This document shows positions 9,801 through 17,290 of a stretch of 21,358 nucleotides of DNA, one piece after another (positions within the stretch are counted from its first letter, which is position 1; every line of letters begins with the position of its first letter). Under the pieces are notes generated by a model. That model saw only the letters and a program-made list of their open reading frames with translations. It did no database searches and had not been told where the DNA came from. This DNA comes from Bacteroidia bacterium (GTDB lineage Bacteria; Bacteroidota; Bacteroidia; JAESSM01; NORP286): assembly GCA_016764115.1 (NCBI GenBank), contig JAESSM010000207.1, positions 1 through 21,358 on the forward strand, in the 5' to 3' direction. A program made the translations under genes and the position numbers.

Positions 9801-11021
9801 GAACTCATTATTTTTATAATAATTAATACCTCCACCTAAAGTCGCAAACCACATATTACCATCCCTGTCCTGATTTATACCAATCACACAATCATGGGAC
9901 ATTCCATGCTTAGTATTATAAACCTGAAATACAGAGTTGGAATATTTCATTACTCCTTGCCCATCTGCCCCAATCCAAATATTTCCTTCATTATCTTCAA
10001 ACAATTTCCCTGTTGTATTATTACTTAGACCTTGATCAATGGTAAACAATGTAAATACGTCTTCGCCTGCTTCACGAGACAAATAATTATCGTACTTAAT
10101 TAAACCGTTTCCTGTGGTGATCCAAAGATTGTTTTTTCCATCAAGCAGTATATTCTGCAAAGCAGTATTGACTGGACTGTTTTTTTCAGTAAAAACATGT
10201 AAAGTATTTCCATCATACAAACCGACTCCCTCATTTTCTATAATCATCCATACTCTTCCTTTATCAAGTACGGCTGATTTAATTCGCCTTTCTGCCAAAT
10301 GATCAGGGGCTATACTATGAATGGAATCCCCTTTTAAATAATACATTCCATCATTTGTACAAATCCAAACCTTGTCCTTATTTCTACATAAATATCGTAT
10401 ATGGTTGCTTCTTTTACTTTCCCCTACCTTAAATTTATCAGTAAACTCCCCATCAAACCTAAAAACACCTTCTCTTTTTGTCCCAACTATTAACCTCCCT
10501 TTTTTATCCTGAATAATACTGGTTACTTCAGAATTTAGCCTCAGCATATTTGGAGTTATGTGCTCTATGCCATTGCCGTTAATTTTAAGAAGTCCTTGAT
10601 TGGTTGTTCCTACCCACAAATTTCCTCGGTTATCTTTGAAGATTGTTGAATAAATATCATCCTTATCGATATCTGGAATAAGTTTTTCATAAGCAAACTT
10701 ACCATTCAAAAAGGAAAACAAATTGTTACGTGAAAATATCCAAAACCTATTGCTGCTATCCTGAATAATCTTAGTAATACTACTGTACTTTAGTCCATCC
10801 TTGAAAGTAAAATTCTCAAAGTCAATACCATTATAAACGCTTATGCCAGCATAAGTACCAAACCAAAGATAACCTTCGTTATCTTGATAAATACTTCGAA
10901 TTTGAGATTGAACCAATCCATCTTCGATGGAGTATTTTCTAAAATTATGACTCTGCCCATAATTTAGATATGGCAAGACTAATAAAGAGATAACTAAAAG
11001 ATATATTTTACCTTTTCGCAT
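6858..11021 (-). CDS. Reg_prop/Y_Y_Y sensor histidine kinase with two PAS domains
   Basis: A 1387-residue membrane sensor kinase. Order: signal peptide (~1-22); a large periplasmic part of Reg_prop beta-propeller repeats (~25-680, recurring G-N-x-W-x/I-x/G-T and F-x-D-xx-G-N-I/L-W motifs); a Y_Y_Y domain (~705-770, KYQYKLEGFDKDW and LPGGEYSFKVKA); one transmembrane helix (~778-801); a PAS domain (~840-950, WVNDAFASITGYT); a second PAS (~1005-1115, WFNQSFLKLKGYS); coiled coil; HisKA with phospho-acceptor His1171 in SHDLKEP; and HATPase_c with N box (NLISNALKFH), G1 (DNGVGF) and G2 (GTGMGTAIC). Unlike many hybrid two-component proteins with this periplasmic part, it has no receiver and no AraC-type DNA-binding domain, so it must signal to a separate response regulator, and none is in the window. 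In Bacteroidota such propellers often sense carbohydrates, but no polysaccharide-use genes lie here. Confidence 0.93.
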   Translation of the reverse strand: MRKGKIYLLVISLLVLPYLNYGQSHNFRKYSIEDGLVQSQIRSIYQDNEGYLWFGTYAGISVYNGIDFENFTFKDGLKYSSITKIIQDSSNRFWIFSRNNLFSFLNGKFAYEKLIPDIDKDDIYSTIFKDNRGNLWVGTTNQGLLKINGNGIEHITPNMLRLNSEVTSIIQDKKGRLIVGTKREGVFRFDGEFTDKFKVGESKRSNHIRYLCRNKDKVWICTNDGMYYLKGDSIHSIAPDHLAERRIKSAVLDKGRVWMIIENEGVGLYDGNTLHVFTEKNSPVNTALQNILLDGKNNLWITTGNGLIKYDNYLSREAGEDVFTLFTIDQGLSNNTTGKLFEDNEGNIWIGADGQGVMKYSNSVFQVYNTKHGMSHDCVIGINQDRDGNMWFATLGGGINYYKNNEFLKFTKTTGIKTNISWDIFNDSHGDFWYTEENVATYRLINSDFSKSVEYSDLRDTYSIKEDENGRIWIATNEGLYSYNREKFTLYNTENGLLANQIWNITFTKSGEIFGVTQKGLFSMNVSKTGLSGNIKNFPFKDVEISRSHDIVEDHKGNIWFDTKSLGVVRFDGESFQVISENEGLSSNTIYFSIMGKDDYLWLGGVQGIDRLNTKRYNLDGKIEIKHYGSEEGVVGLEGNGSAAIRDDKGNLWFGTIGGAIKYNPKEDVPNFREPTTNIRNIKLFHRDTSLSNNAVLPHYRNHFTFEYIGISYANPTKVKYQYKLEGFDKDWSPITNERKATYSNLPGGEYSFKVKACNFDGVWNQHPTTFSFTITPPFWRTWLFYISAILVLTLLVYLLIIWRIQRLKRHQIYLAKIIREKTKDLIIANKELDKLSLVARKTDNYVIITNGKDEIEWVNDAFASITGYTLNDVEGKKPRDVLRGEGSSLEDIKEIEDAIKLKKPFSGEILNYTKNGDPVWLFLNVTPILNQENKVVQFISVGSDISKLKESKDRVIKQKEEIEVKNKKLWQTSMKVMQEKEKIEKLVAELKGKNFELETLFLVANNTDNLVVIVDLEAKVEWFNQSFLKLKGYSQEKLDKIIGDSFKNYSSNPKILNLIKDCIKTKKSFSYESINKDANDKERAMASTATPILDENGEVRNIVIIDADISELKKAEEQIKKHKEQIETQNIVLKEVNSIISEQKAKAVIMSSELAKSNKALELYASAASHDLKEPLRKITFQTERLQHVLKNKIEENDYLRLAGIHKSATRLRTLIIDILNYSRLTRSKVEFKNINLNDVVNEVIDELEQQVKESKGIVECVDLPNIDASKSQMSQLFQNLISNALKFHRPDSPPIVKIKKGKLSNGLLVIEVKDNGVGFEQKHAENIFKPFHRLHSRNEFEGTGMGTAICHKIVESHSGEISVKSKLGEGTTFYIKLPLKQSAIV

Positions 11022-11100
11022 AAAGCGTAGATTTACCTATCATAAATATAAAAATTTTAGGTTGAAATGCCATATTTCCAGTAAGGTTCTTAATTATTAA

Positions 11101-11132
11101 ATTGGTCAACCCGTTAAATACTACTAATTTTG
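11101..11132 (+). promoter_or_regulatory. Predicted Bacteroidota-type promoter of the T9SS protein gene
   Basis: TAATTTTG at 11125-11132 matches the phylum's -7 consensus TAnnTTTG exactly. ATTG at 11101-11104 is 20 bp upstream and could be the -33 element. The predicted transcript would start near 11137, about 15 nt before the ATG at 11152. This is a motif match only. Confidence 0.5.
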
Positions 11133-11151
11133 AACAGGCAAAATACTCACC

Positions 11152-13236
11152 ATGAGATTTCTTCTTATATCTACTACAGTTCTTTTGTTTGCAGGTTCAT
11201 TGTTTGCACAGAAAACCTCTTACAAGAAGACAAAACTTACAATATCCCTTTCAGGGAAAGTAATGCCGTCTGAAATTATACAGGATTGGATGCCACATCT
11301 TCAAAACCTGGAGATGCCCAAACCCGGAACTGAAAAGGCCAATCTTCATCAACTGAAAAGAGAGATCGAAAAATTATATCCAAGAAAAACTCTGATTAAA
11401 TCCGGAAAAATCAATGAGCAATCTCCCCCCTCACCTATTTTGCAAAGAAACTTTGTTGCCAACAACCCCAATGGGATACCCAATGACAACAGCATGGCTA
11501 TTTCAAATGATGGAATCCTTATTTCTGCTGTCAATTCTATTCTTTACATTTATGATGTAGAGCAAGATTCATTGTTGAAAAAATACTCTCTTAGTAGTTT
11601 TGTATCCAAAGCGGGGCTATTAAATGATTTTAGTATTAGCAAGTTCGATCCAAAACTGCTTTATGATCCAAATGAGGATAAATTCATCTTGGTTTTTCTT
11701 TATGGAAATAAATGGGAGATCAGCATGGCCGTTGCATGTTTTACAGAAACAAACGATCCTTTAGGGACATGGAACTGTTATGCACTGGAAGGTAACCCAA
11801 TTCAAGATTCTACATGGACAGATTATCCAGCAATTGCCATAACAGAAGATGAATTATTTCTTACGCTTAATCAATTGCGAAATGATGAATCCTGGCGCAC
11901 CGGGTTTGTGCAATCCGTAATCTGGCAAATAGATAAGTCAGAAGGATTTAAAGGTGACTCTTCCATAAATACACAGCTTTGGACAGATATTTTGTACAAC
12001 GGTAAAAATATCCGAAACCTTAACCCAATAGGTGGTGGTAGCGAACCACATGGACCAAGTTTATACTGCTTATCTAACAGAAATTTTGACATTGCCAATG
12101 ACTCAATATTCATTGTCAAAGTTACAGATACAATCAATGCTACATCCTCTGAATTGAAAGTACAAGTAGTTACTTCTGATACTAAATATGGCGTACCACC
12201 TTTTGCCCGACAAGCAAACGACCATGAATTCGACACTAACGACAGCAGGGTTTTAGGTGGGTTTCTTGAAAATGATCAAATTCAATTTGTAAATAATACG
12301 CTTAGTCCTGACAATGGTTTTGCAGCAGTTTATCATGGAATAGTTGACAACATTTCTACAATTCCACAATTAACATCCTATATTATTACTGATGATTCCT
12401 TAGATTTTGGATATCCCAACATATCGTATACAGGGAAGCAGGATTGTGATCATGAATCAATTATTACTTTCAACCACTCTTCCCCTAATGATTTCGCAGG
12501 ATTTTCAGCAGTTTACTATGGTAACAATAACGTTCATTCTGAAGTACTAAAAATAATAGAAGGATTGAGCTATGTTGACCGACATAGTGGCGACAGCGGT
12601 AAAGTTTATGAAAGATGGGGCGATTACTCAGGAACACAACGAAAATATAATGAACCTGGTAAAATTTGGACATCCGGCTATTATGCAAACGATCAAAATG
12701 AAAATGCAACTTGGGTAGCTGAAATTCAAAGCCCAGATTCTACAATTATGGCAATCAGCACCATAGATACGATTGATCTGAGCCAAAATGGCCTGTGCCA
12801 TGGTAATGCGGTTGTAAATGTCAAAGAAGGCAATCCACCTTATATTTATAAATGGAATGATCCTGCATCGCAAACGGATTCTATCGCATTAGAATTATGT
12901 GATGGAAGTTACGCTGTAACTGTTATTGATTCTTATAATTGTCAATTAACCGGAACTGCAGAAATTGAACATCCACAAAAAGAAGCTAGCATATTCCCGA
13001 ATCCCTCCTCTAATTTTGTTACTATTAATTTTGAAATAGATCAGGATCAAGCAATTGATATTAATGTTTATGATGAACGCGGGCGCTTAGTTAAAACGTT
13101 TTCTGAAGCTTCAGCAAAAAAAGGAGAAAACTTGTTTTCATTCAACACTGAACAGCTCAGCAGGGGGCTTTACATCGTTAAAATTCAAAGTTCTTTCCCT
13201 TTAAAGGTCGTTGCCCAGCGATTTATAAAGTTATAA
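11152..13236 (+). CDS. Secreted protein with SprB repeat and T9SS type A sorting domain
   Basis: A 694-residue exported protein. Residues 1-20 are a signal peptide ending FAQ. The central ~90-540 region reads like a secreted beta-propeller-type domain, with NDNSMAISNDG, DYPAIAITEDELFLT, and a late RWGDYSGTQR motif followed by KIWTSGYY. Residues ~547-603 form one SprB-type repeat (CHGNAVVNVKEGNPPYIYKW to LCDGSYAVTVID). Residues ~612-694 are a T9SS type A C-terminal domain (FPNPSSNFVTINF, DINVYDERGRLV, LSRGLYIVKI), which directs export across the outer membrane and is then usually removed. No catalytic residues were recognised. The gene is divergent from the sensor kinase across 130 bp and ends only 2 bp from the stop of arsM on the other strand. 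Confidence 0.9.
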   Translation: MRFLLISTTVLLFAGSLFAQKTSYKKTKLTISLSGKVMPSEIIQDWMPHLQNLEMPKPGTEKANLHQLKREIEKLYPRKTLIKSGKINEQSPPSPILQRNFVANNPNGIPNDNSMAISNDGILISAVNSILYIYDVEQDSLLKKYSLSSFVSKAGLLNDFSISKFDPKLLYDPNEDKFILVFLYGNKWEISMAVACFTETNDPLGTWNCYALEGNPIQDSTWTDYPAIAITEDELFLTLNQLRNDESWRTGFVQSVIWQIDKSEGFKGDSSINTQLWTDILYNGKNIRNLNPIGGGSEPHGPSLYCLSNRNFDIANDSIFIVKVTDTINATSSELKVQVVTSDTKYGVPPFARQANDHEFDTNDSRVLGGFLENDQIQFVNNTLSPDNGFAAVYHGIVDNISTIPQLTSYIITDDSLDFGYPNISYTGKQDCDHESIITFNHSSPNDFAGFSAVYYGNNNVHSEVLKIIEGLSYVDRHSGDSGKVYERWGDYSGTQRKYNEPGKIWTSGYYANDQNENATWVAEIQSPDSTIMAISTIDTIDLSQNGLCHGNAVVNVKEGNPPYIYKWNDPASQTDSIALELCDGSYAVTVIDSYNCQLTGTAEIEHPQKEASIFPNPSSNFVTINFEIDQDQAIDINVYDERGRLVKTFSEASAKKGENLFSFNTEQLSRGLYIVKIQSSFPLKVVAQRFIKL

Positions 13237-13238
13237 TA

Positions 13239-14210
13239 TCAACAACAGCCTCCTCCATCATAGTACCAGGTAGATTCTGAAATGTAAATATCATTTCTGT
13301 TAAGAGATTTCAAAGCACCAGCGGTTTTATCACATACTGCCAATGGTTGATTAATATACAAAGTGTGTCCCTGGCCATCATCAAAATATTCATTGTCCCC
13401 ATAATATATGACTGTTTTTCCTGTAAAAACACATGGCCCATCCTCAGGCATTGGGTCTTTAATGGCACAAATCTCTACACTTTCAATTGTTATTAGGTCA
13501 TCTACATTATAATGATTGGGATCAAGTAAGCGATATGGTCGCTTTGCCCGAACTTCAATAGTTCCAAAACCTAAATCAGTAATTTGTTGTATATATTCAT
13601 TTAATGAAATCGCTCCGCTTATACAGATTGCCCTAAGCTGTTCGTCTTTACGCAAATGTTCAGGTATACTATATTCACAAACAGGATCGGATAATATTAA
13701 CCTCCCATTAGGTTTTAAAACACGATACATCCCTTTTAGAGCAATTGCCAAATCTGCTTTTTCGAAAATATTGAAAAGGCAATTTTGGGCAGCAACATCA
13801 ATACTTTCATCTTCAATCGGCAAATCAAGAGCACTGCCTTTTCTTAAATCAATGAATGATCTCTTAAACCAATCATTGGTCTTTTCTGCTTCAATTAAAT
13901 TCTCACTACAGGCATCCATCATTTCATCCACAATATCTACTCCGATAACTGAGTTTGGCTTCCTGGTAAAATAGGAAAATTGAAAAAGCTCCATTCCTCC
14001 TCCTACACCTACGTACAACACTGTAGGGTCATTAGCCAAATCTCTGGGATGAACTGTTGAACCGCATCCATAGTTCATTTCCAGCATCTTATTAGGAACA
14101 TGCAATCCCGGTAATTGCCAAACAGGTGTTGTAGTGCAACACAATCCCTTATCAGGTTCTAAAGCAGCCTGCTTGTAAACATCTACAGTAGTTTCTAAAT
14201 AGCTTTCCAT
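13239..14210 (-). CDS. arsM: Arsenite methyltransferase ArsM (arsenosugar type)
   Basis: A SAM-dependent enzyme that methylates arsenite, giving mono- and dimethylated arsenic, the first step toward arsenosugars. With the start at 14210 (ESYLETTVDVYK) it has 323 residues. A glycine-rich SAM motif, LYVGVGGGMELFQFSYF (~65-81), is followed by an acidic end of beta2 (GVDIVDEMM). The cysteines expected for ArsM are present: NYGCGS (C49), QNCLFN (C144) and AICISGA (C196), plus an N-terminal CC pair (24-25). The last two residues are also CC. An upstream ATG at 14234 would add eight residues and overlap the preceding gene by 20 bp. The start at 14210 matches the family's usual N-terminus and leaves a 4-bp gap. 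It is the last gene of the operon, and its TGA lies 2 bp from the stop of the convergent secreted-protein gene. The family call is firm; the substrate is inferred from the conserved cysteines and the neighbours. Confidence 0.93.
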   Translation of the reverse strand: MESYLETTVDVYKQAALEPDKGLCCTTTPVWQLPGLHVPNKMLEMNYGCGSTVHPRDLANDPTVLYVGVGGGMELFQFSYFTRKPNSVIGVDIVDEMMDACSENLIEAEKTNDWFKRSFIDLRKGSALDLPIEDESIDVAAQNCLFNIFEKADLAIALKGMYRVLKPNGRLILSDPVCEYSIPEHLRKDEQLRAICISGAISLNEYIQQITDLGFGTIEVRAKRPYRLLDPNHYNVDDLITIESVEICAIKDPMPEDGPCVFTGKTVIYYGDNEYFDDGQGHTLYINQPLAVCDKTAGALKSLNRNDIYISESTWYYDGGGCC

Positions 14211-14214
14211 AATT

Positions 14215-14811
14215 TTATATTTTAGACTGTTCAACCATTACCTTTAAATCTTCAACATTATCAATATCAGATAATTCTTGGAGGATATGATAATCCACTT
14301 TAAGATTTTCTAAATCAGCAACCGTACTAGATAACACTGAATTTGTGCTCCATTTTTTATTTTCAAATAATGACGCATAATACTTTTTCATTCCCAGTAA
14401 GTAATACCCTCCATCTTTTGCAGGTCCAATCACAACAACATTACCATCAAGCATGACAAAAGCCTCTTCAATTATCTCCTTCGTTAGCTCAGAACAATCA
14501 GAACCGATTATTACTACTTTACTACTTCCCTTTTGGAATGAATTTTTAAAGGCGCCACTTATTTTTTCACCTAAATCATTCCCTATTTGTATATCCTTAT
14601 TGTAAATGGCTTCTTCCCAATTATCATTATCATCAATAAATTGTGAGTAATACACAGTTTTTTGACATTCTAATTCTCTCGTTATTTTTTTTGTATGATT
14701 TAGCAATTTTCTATAAACTTCTAATGCCTCTACCTCTCCTATTGAAGTAGCTAACCTGGTCTTAACTTTCCCTAATTCAGGATTTTTAACAAATATCAAT
14801 AGATGGTTCAT
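14215..14811 (-). CDS. TIGR04282/DUF2064 arsenosugar-type glycosyltransferase
   Basis: A 198-residue member of the DUF2064 nucleotide-sugar-transferase-like family, whose TIGR04282 branch is found with arsenosugar genes. Visible family motifs are FVKNPELGKVKTRL at residues 7-20, GSDCSEL near 104-110 (most members have GxDCPxL; here Ser replaces Pro), GPAKDGGYYLLG near 133-144, a conserved WST, and LSDIDNVEDL near the C-terminus. The fold is GT-A-like. A direct catalytic role in arsenosugar assembly is inferred from genome context in this family rather than shown by the sequence. It sits between a methyltransferase gene (64-bp gap) and arsM (4-bp gap), so it is almost certainly co-transcribed with arsM. 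Confidence 0.9.
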   Translation of the reverse strand: MNHLLIFVKNPELGKVKTRLATSIGEVEALEVYRKLLNHTKKITRELECQKTVYYSQFIDDNDNWEEAIYNKDIQIGNDLGEKISGAFKNSFQKGSSKVVIIGSDCSELTKEIIEEAFVMLDGNVVVIGPAKDGGYYLLGMKKYYASLFENKKWSTNSVLSSTVADLENLKVDYHILQELSDIDNVEDLKVMVEQSKI

Positions 14812-14875
14812 TTACATAACGATTAGCGTATAGTACATTTGCATACAACAGCTTACATATTCACTACACATAGTA

Positions 14876-15637
14876 TTACTTATTGTTTCTCATTCCACTT
14901 ATAATGATTTGTTTACTAGAATCACTTGTAAATATCGACCCATTATAATCACCAAATTTTTCTTCAATTTCAAAGCCTGCAAATCTTAGATAATTGTCCA
15001 ATTCCTGAGGATAAAACATTCTCATGTTTAAATCCTGTTCTATTTCTTTTTCACCTATTTCAAAATACCACTTAACTTGATTGATCTGGTCAGCTTCATT
15101 GTACCAATTCGTTTCCGTTAGCTTTACATGATTGTCTGCATAGGGGTTTTTATAATCAGCACATTCATATCTTTTATTTTTGTCTCTCAGTAAAATCTTA
15201 AAATCTGGCTTAAAAACGTCAATAACAAATCGGCCGTCCGGTTTTAAATGTTTTTTTACACAACTAAAGCATGATGCAATACTTTCAAAGTCATGCAAAT
15301 GGCAAATGGAATTGAAAGGCAGGAAAATCACTGAAAACTTTTGGTTCAATTCAAAGTCTCTAATATCAGCTTCTATAAACTCAATATCTTGCTTTGCTTC
15401 CGCGGCTTTCTCTTTAGCCTCATTAATCATAGCTTCAGAGATATCAATTCCAACTATTTCGAATCCTTTCTTAGCAATTGGAACCGTTATCCTTCCAGTT
15501 CCACAAGCTAATTCAAGAATAGGTTGCCCATATTTGGCAATCAATTTTGAATAAAACGGTACGTCAGTATCAAAAACATTCAACGCATCATAGGACTTTC
15601 CGTCACTATAAATTTCCTTATGGTCTATCCTTTTCAT
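14876..15637 (-). CDS. Class I SAM-dependent methyltransferase in the arsenosugar operon
   Basis: A 253-residue protein with a Rossmann methyltransferase core: motif I ILELACGTGRI (~40-50), acidic end of beta2 in GIDISEAMI, motif II EADIRDF, motif IV-like IFLPFNSICHL, and motif V LKPDGRFVIDVF. The N-terminal YDALNVFDTDVPFYSKL is typical of small Methyltransf_25/11 enzymes that act on small molecules. It lacks the ArsM cysteine triad, so it is not a second copy of arsM. It lies 22 bp after the rhodanese gene and 64 bp before the DUF2064 gene, within the same run of genes. The substrate is unknown; a role in tailoring or further methylating an arsenosugar intermediate is an inference from position only. 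Confidence 0.85.
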   Translation of the reverse strand: MKRIDHKEIYSDGKSYDALNVFDTDVPFYSKLIAKYGQPILELACGTGRITVPIAKKGFEIVGIDISEAMINEAKEKAAEAKQDIEFIEADIRDFELNQKFSVIFLPFNSICHLHDFESIASCFSCVKKHLKPDGRFVIDVFKPDFKILLRDKNKRYECADYKNPYADNHVKLTETNWYNEADQINQVKWYFEIGEKEIEQDLNMRMFYPQELDNYLRFAGFEIEEKFGDYNGSIFTSDSSKQIIISGMRNNK

Positions 15638-15659
15638 TTCTTAAATGACAGGTAACTTT

Positions 15660-16175
15660 TCAGTAAACGACATCTCCTCTCTCAACAAATTTTGCCCACT
15701 TTCTGGAATATGAATGAATTTTGTTGGTTTTTTCTCCATTAGAATTGACCACTTCATTTTCTTTATTAAACCACTCAAATATTCCACCATAAAGATTGTA
15801 CACATTAGTAAAACCCATTTGTATCAGGATTTCTCCCAAACGTTCACTTCTATAACCGATAGAACAATACAATACCAATTCTGAACTTTTGCTAAAGTCT
15901 TTCACAGATTCCGGATTAAAATTATCATAATTGATCAATAATGCAGTTTTAATATGACTTATGTTATACTCATCCTTAGTTCTCGTATCAATAATGATTA
16001 TTTCTTGACCCTGATTTAATTTTTTGATCAGGTTTTCAGGTTTGATAATTGGTACTGTATTCTTATAAATTTCCTTTATTTTTTCTTCAATGGGCCGCAA
16101 GTTGCCTTGACCACAAGCACAAGAATGAATGCTTAAAAAACATATCAATAATATCACTTGGTATCTCAAAATCAA
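15660..16175 (-). CDS. Rhodanese-domain lipoprotein
   Basis: A 171-residue protein with a hydrophobic N-terminus (ILRYQVILLICFLSIHSC) and a Cys19 or Cys21 that could be lipidated, so it is probably a periplasm-facing lipoprotein. A single rhodanese domain covers ~45-150: IIIIDTRTKDEYNISHI at the N-terminal CH2-like motif, and an active-site loop CSIGYRS with catalytic Cys104, then YNLYGGIFEWF. The domain is expected to carry persulfide or otherwise handle sulfur, and possibly arsenic-thiol chemistry. No ATG lies near the start; the frame begins with TTG at 16175, and a second TTG two codons later is equally possible. It starts 6 bp after the arsS stop, so translation is probably coupled. Rhodaneses recur in arsenosugar loci, but the specific reaction is unknown. 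Confidence 0.85.
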   Translation of the reverse strand: MILRYQVILLICFLSIHSCACGQGNLRPIEEKIKEIYKNTVPIIKPENLIKKLNQGQEIIIIDTRTKDEYNISHIKTALLINYDNFNPESVKDFSKSSELVLYCSIGYRSERLGEILIQMGFTNVYNLYGGIFEWFNKENEVVNSNGEKTNKIHSYSRKWAKFVERGDVVY

Positions 16176-16181
16176 TAATTT

Positions 16182-17231
16182 TTATGTGAGCGCACCTTGG
16201 CAACTTGAACCAGCTCCAGCTGTACACCCAAAACAATGTTGGTTAATCTTAATCTCCCTCACCGCAAGTTTCCTCTCATTAAAATTGCTTACATGTTGAG
16301 TTTTATCAAGTTTCATGTCCAGCATTTGATTGAAATCACAATCATATAAGTACCCGTCCCAACCAACTGAAATTGTATTCCTGCACATTACTCCAACAGC
16401 AGCAGAACTATTAAAATTCTTTATTAAAAGCTCCATATATTCTTCATACTCTTCAGATTTAATTAGATAATCCAAAAATCTACTAATAGGTAAATTTGTG
16501 ATTGTATACAGATCATTGAAAACAATACCAAAGTTTTCGAAAAGATGTTTCTTATAATCTTCTTGTAATTTTTCCTGGGGTGGTGGTAAAAATGGACCCA
16601 ATGGATTATATACAAGATGTAATTCCAATTCAGAATCTTCATTTCCATATCCCACTTTATTTAGTCTTCTGAGTGCCTCAATAGAATGGCTAAAAACACC
16701 ACTTCCTCTTTGCTTGTCTGTATTCTCTGCTGTATAGCATGGTAAAGAAGATACTATCGTAATGTTATTTTCAGCAAAGAATGTAGGATACTCCGTGTAC
16801 TTCTTATTTGATGTTAAAATAGTCAGGTTGCTCCTAACTATTATCCTGATTTGATTATTGATTTTTCGGATCTCCTCAATTAACCACTTAAAATTAGGGT
16901 TCATTTCAGGAGCTCCACCAGTAATATCTACCGTTTGGATGGGTGAGTTTCTTATGGCATTTAGGCAGAGCTGCATTGTCTCCCTTGCCATGATCTCCTT
17001 TCTATCCGGACCCGCATCAACATGACAATGCCCACAAGTTTGATTACACATTTTGCCAATATTTATCTGTAAAATCTCTAATGTGGTAGGTTTAAATGGC
17101 CATAAACCGATTGTCTCTAACTTATCCTGAAATGATGAAAAATTACAACTACCATTTGTTGTTGATTCTAAAATATGAACCTGCTCCACATAATTTGATA
17201 GTTTGTGTTTCTGGGATTTAAGTGATGGCAT
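16182..17231 (-). CDS. arsS: Arsenosugar biosynthesis radical SAM enzyme ArsS (Cys form)
   Basis: A radical SAM enzyme that attaches the 5'-deoxyadenosyl group of SAM to methylated arsenic, forming the adenosyl-arsenical precursor of arsenosugars. From the ATG at 17231 it has 349 residues, the usual family size. The 4Fe-4S motif CNQTCGHC (C62, C66, C69) is followed by VDITGGAPEMN. The C-terminal part has a CRN...GWDGYLYDCDFN segment and ends CFGCTAGAGSSCQG. In some relatives the final Cys is selenocysteine, hence the older name rSAM_SeCys; here the codon is TGC. The longest frame starts at 17300, but its extra 23 residues are hydrophobic, atypical, and encoded by the operator and promoter region, so I reject that start. 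This is the first gene of the operon, with its own predicted promoter. Confidence 0.93.
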   Translation of the reverse strand: MPSLKSQKHKLSNYVEQVHILESTTNGSCNFSSFQDKLETIGLWPFKPTTLEILQINIGKMCNQTCGHCHVDAGPDRKEIMARETMQLCLNAIRNSPIQTVDITGGAPEMNPNFKWLIEEIRKINNQIRIIVRSNLTILTSNKKYTEYPTFFAENNITIVSSLPCYTAENTDKQRGSGVFSHSIEALRRLNKVGYGNEDSELELHLVYNPLGPFLPPPQEKLQEDYKKHLFENFGIVFNDLYTITNLPISRFLDYLIKSEEYEEYMELLIKNFNSSAAVGVMCRNTISVGWDGYLYDCDFNQMLDMKLDKTQHVSNFNERKLAVREIKINQHCFGCTAGAGSSCQGALT

Positions 17232-17266
17232 TAGATTTAGAAAAATAGTTATATGCAATATTATTA

Positions 17267-17274
17267 CAAAAGTA
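17267..17274 (-). promoter_or_regulatory. Predicted -7 promoter element of arsS
   Basis: On the minus strand, TACTTTTG matches the Bacteroidota -7 consensus TAnnTTTG exactly. The predicted transcript start is near 17262, giving a leader of about 31 nt before the ATG at 17231. No good -33 TTTG is present; that position is occupied by the Crp/Fnr-like palindrome, as expected for an activator-dependent promoter. Confidence 0.6.
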
Positions 17275-17290
17275 GCCGGTAATCCACAAG

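Noticed and set aside
14812..14875. A regulatory RNA or internal promoter in the 64-bp gap inside the arsenosugar operon
   Set aside because: No TAnnTTTG element, hairpin or small frame could be seen; it is more likely a plain spacer.
14876..15637. The operon's second methyltransferase as a duplicate arsM
   Set aside because: It lacks the YGCGS, NCxxN and CISGA cysteine motifs and has a different N-terminus.
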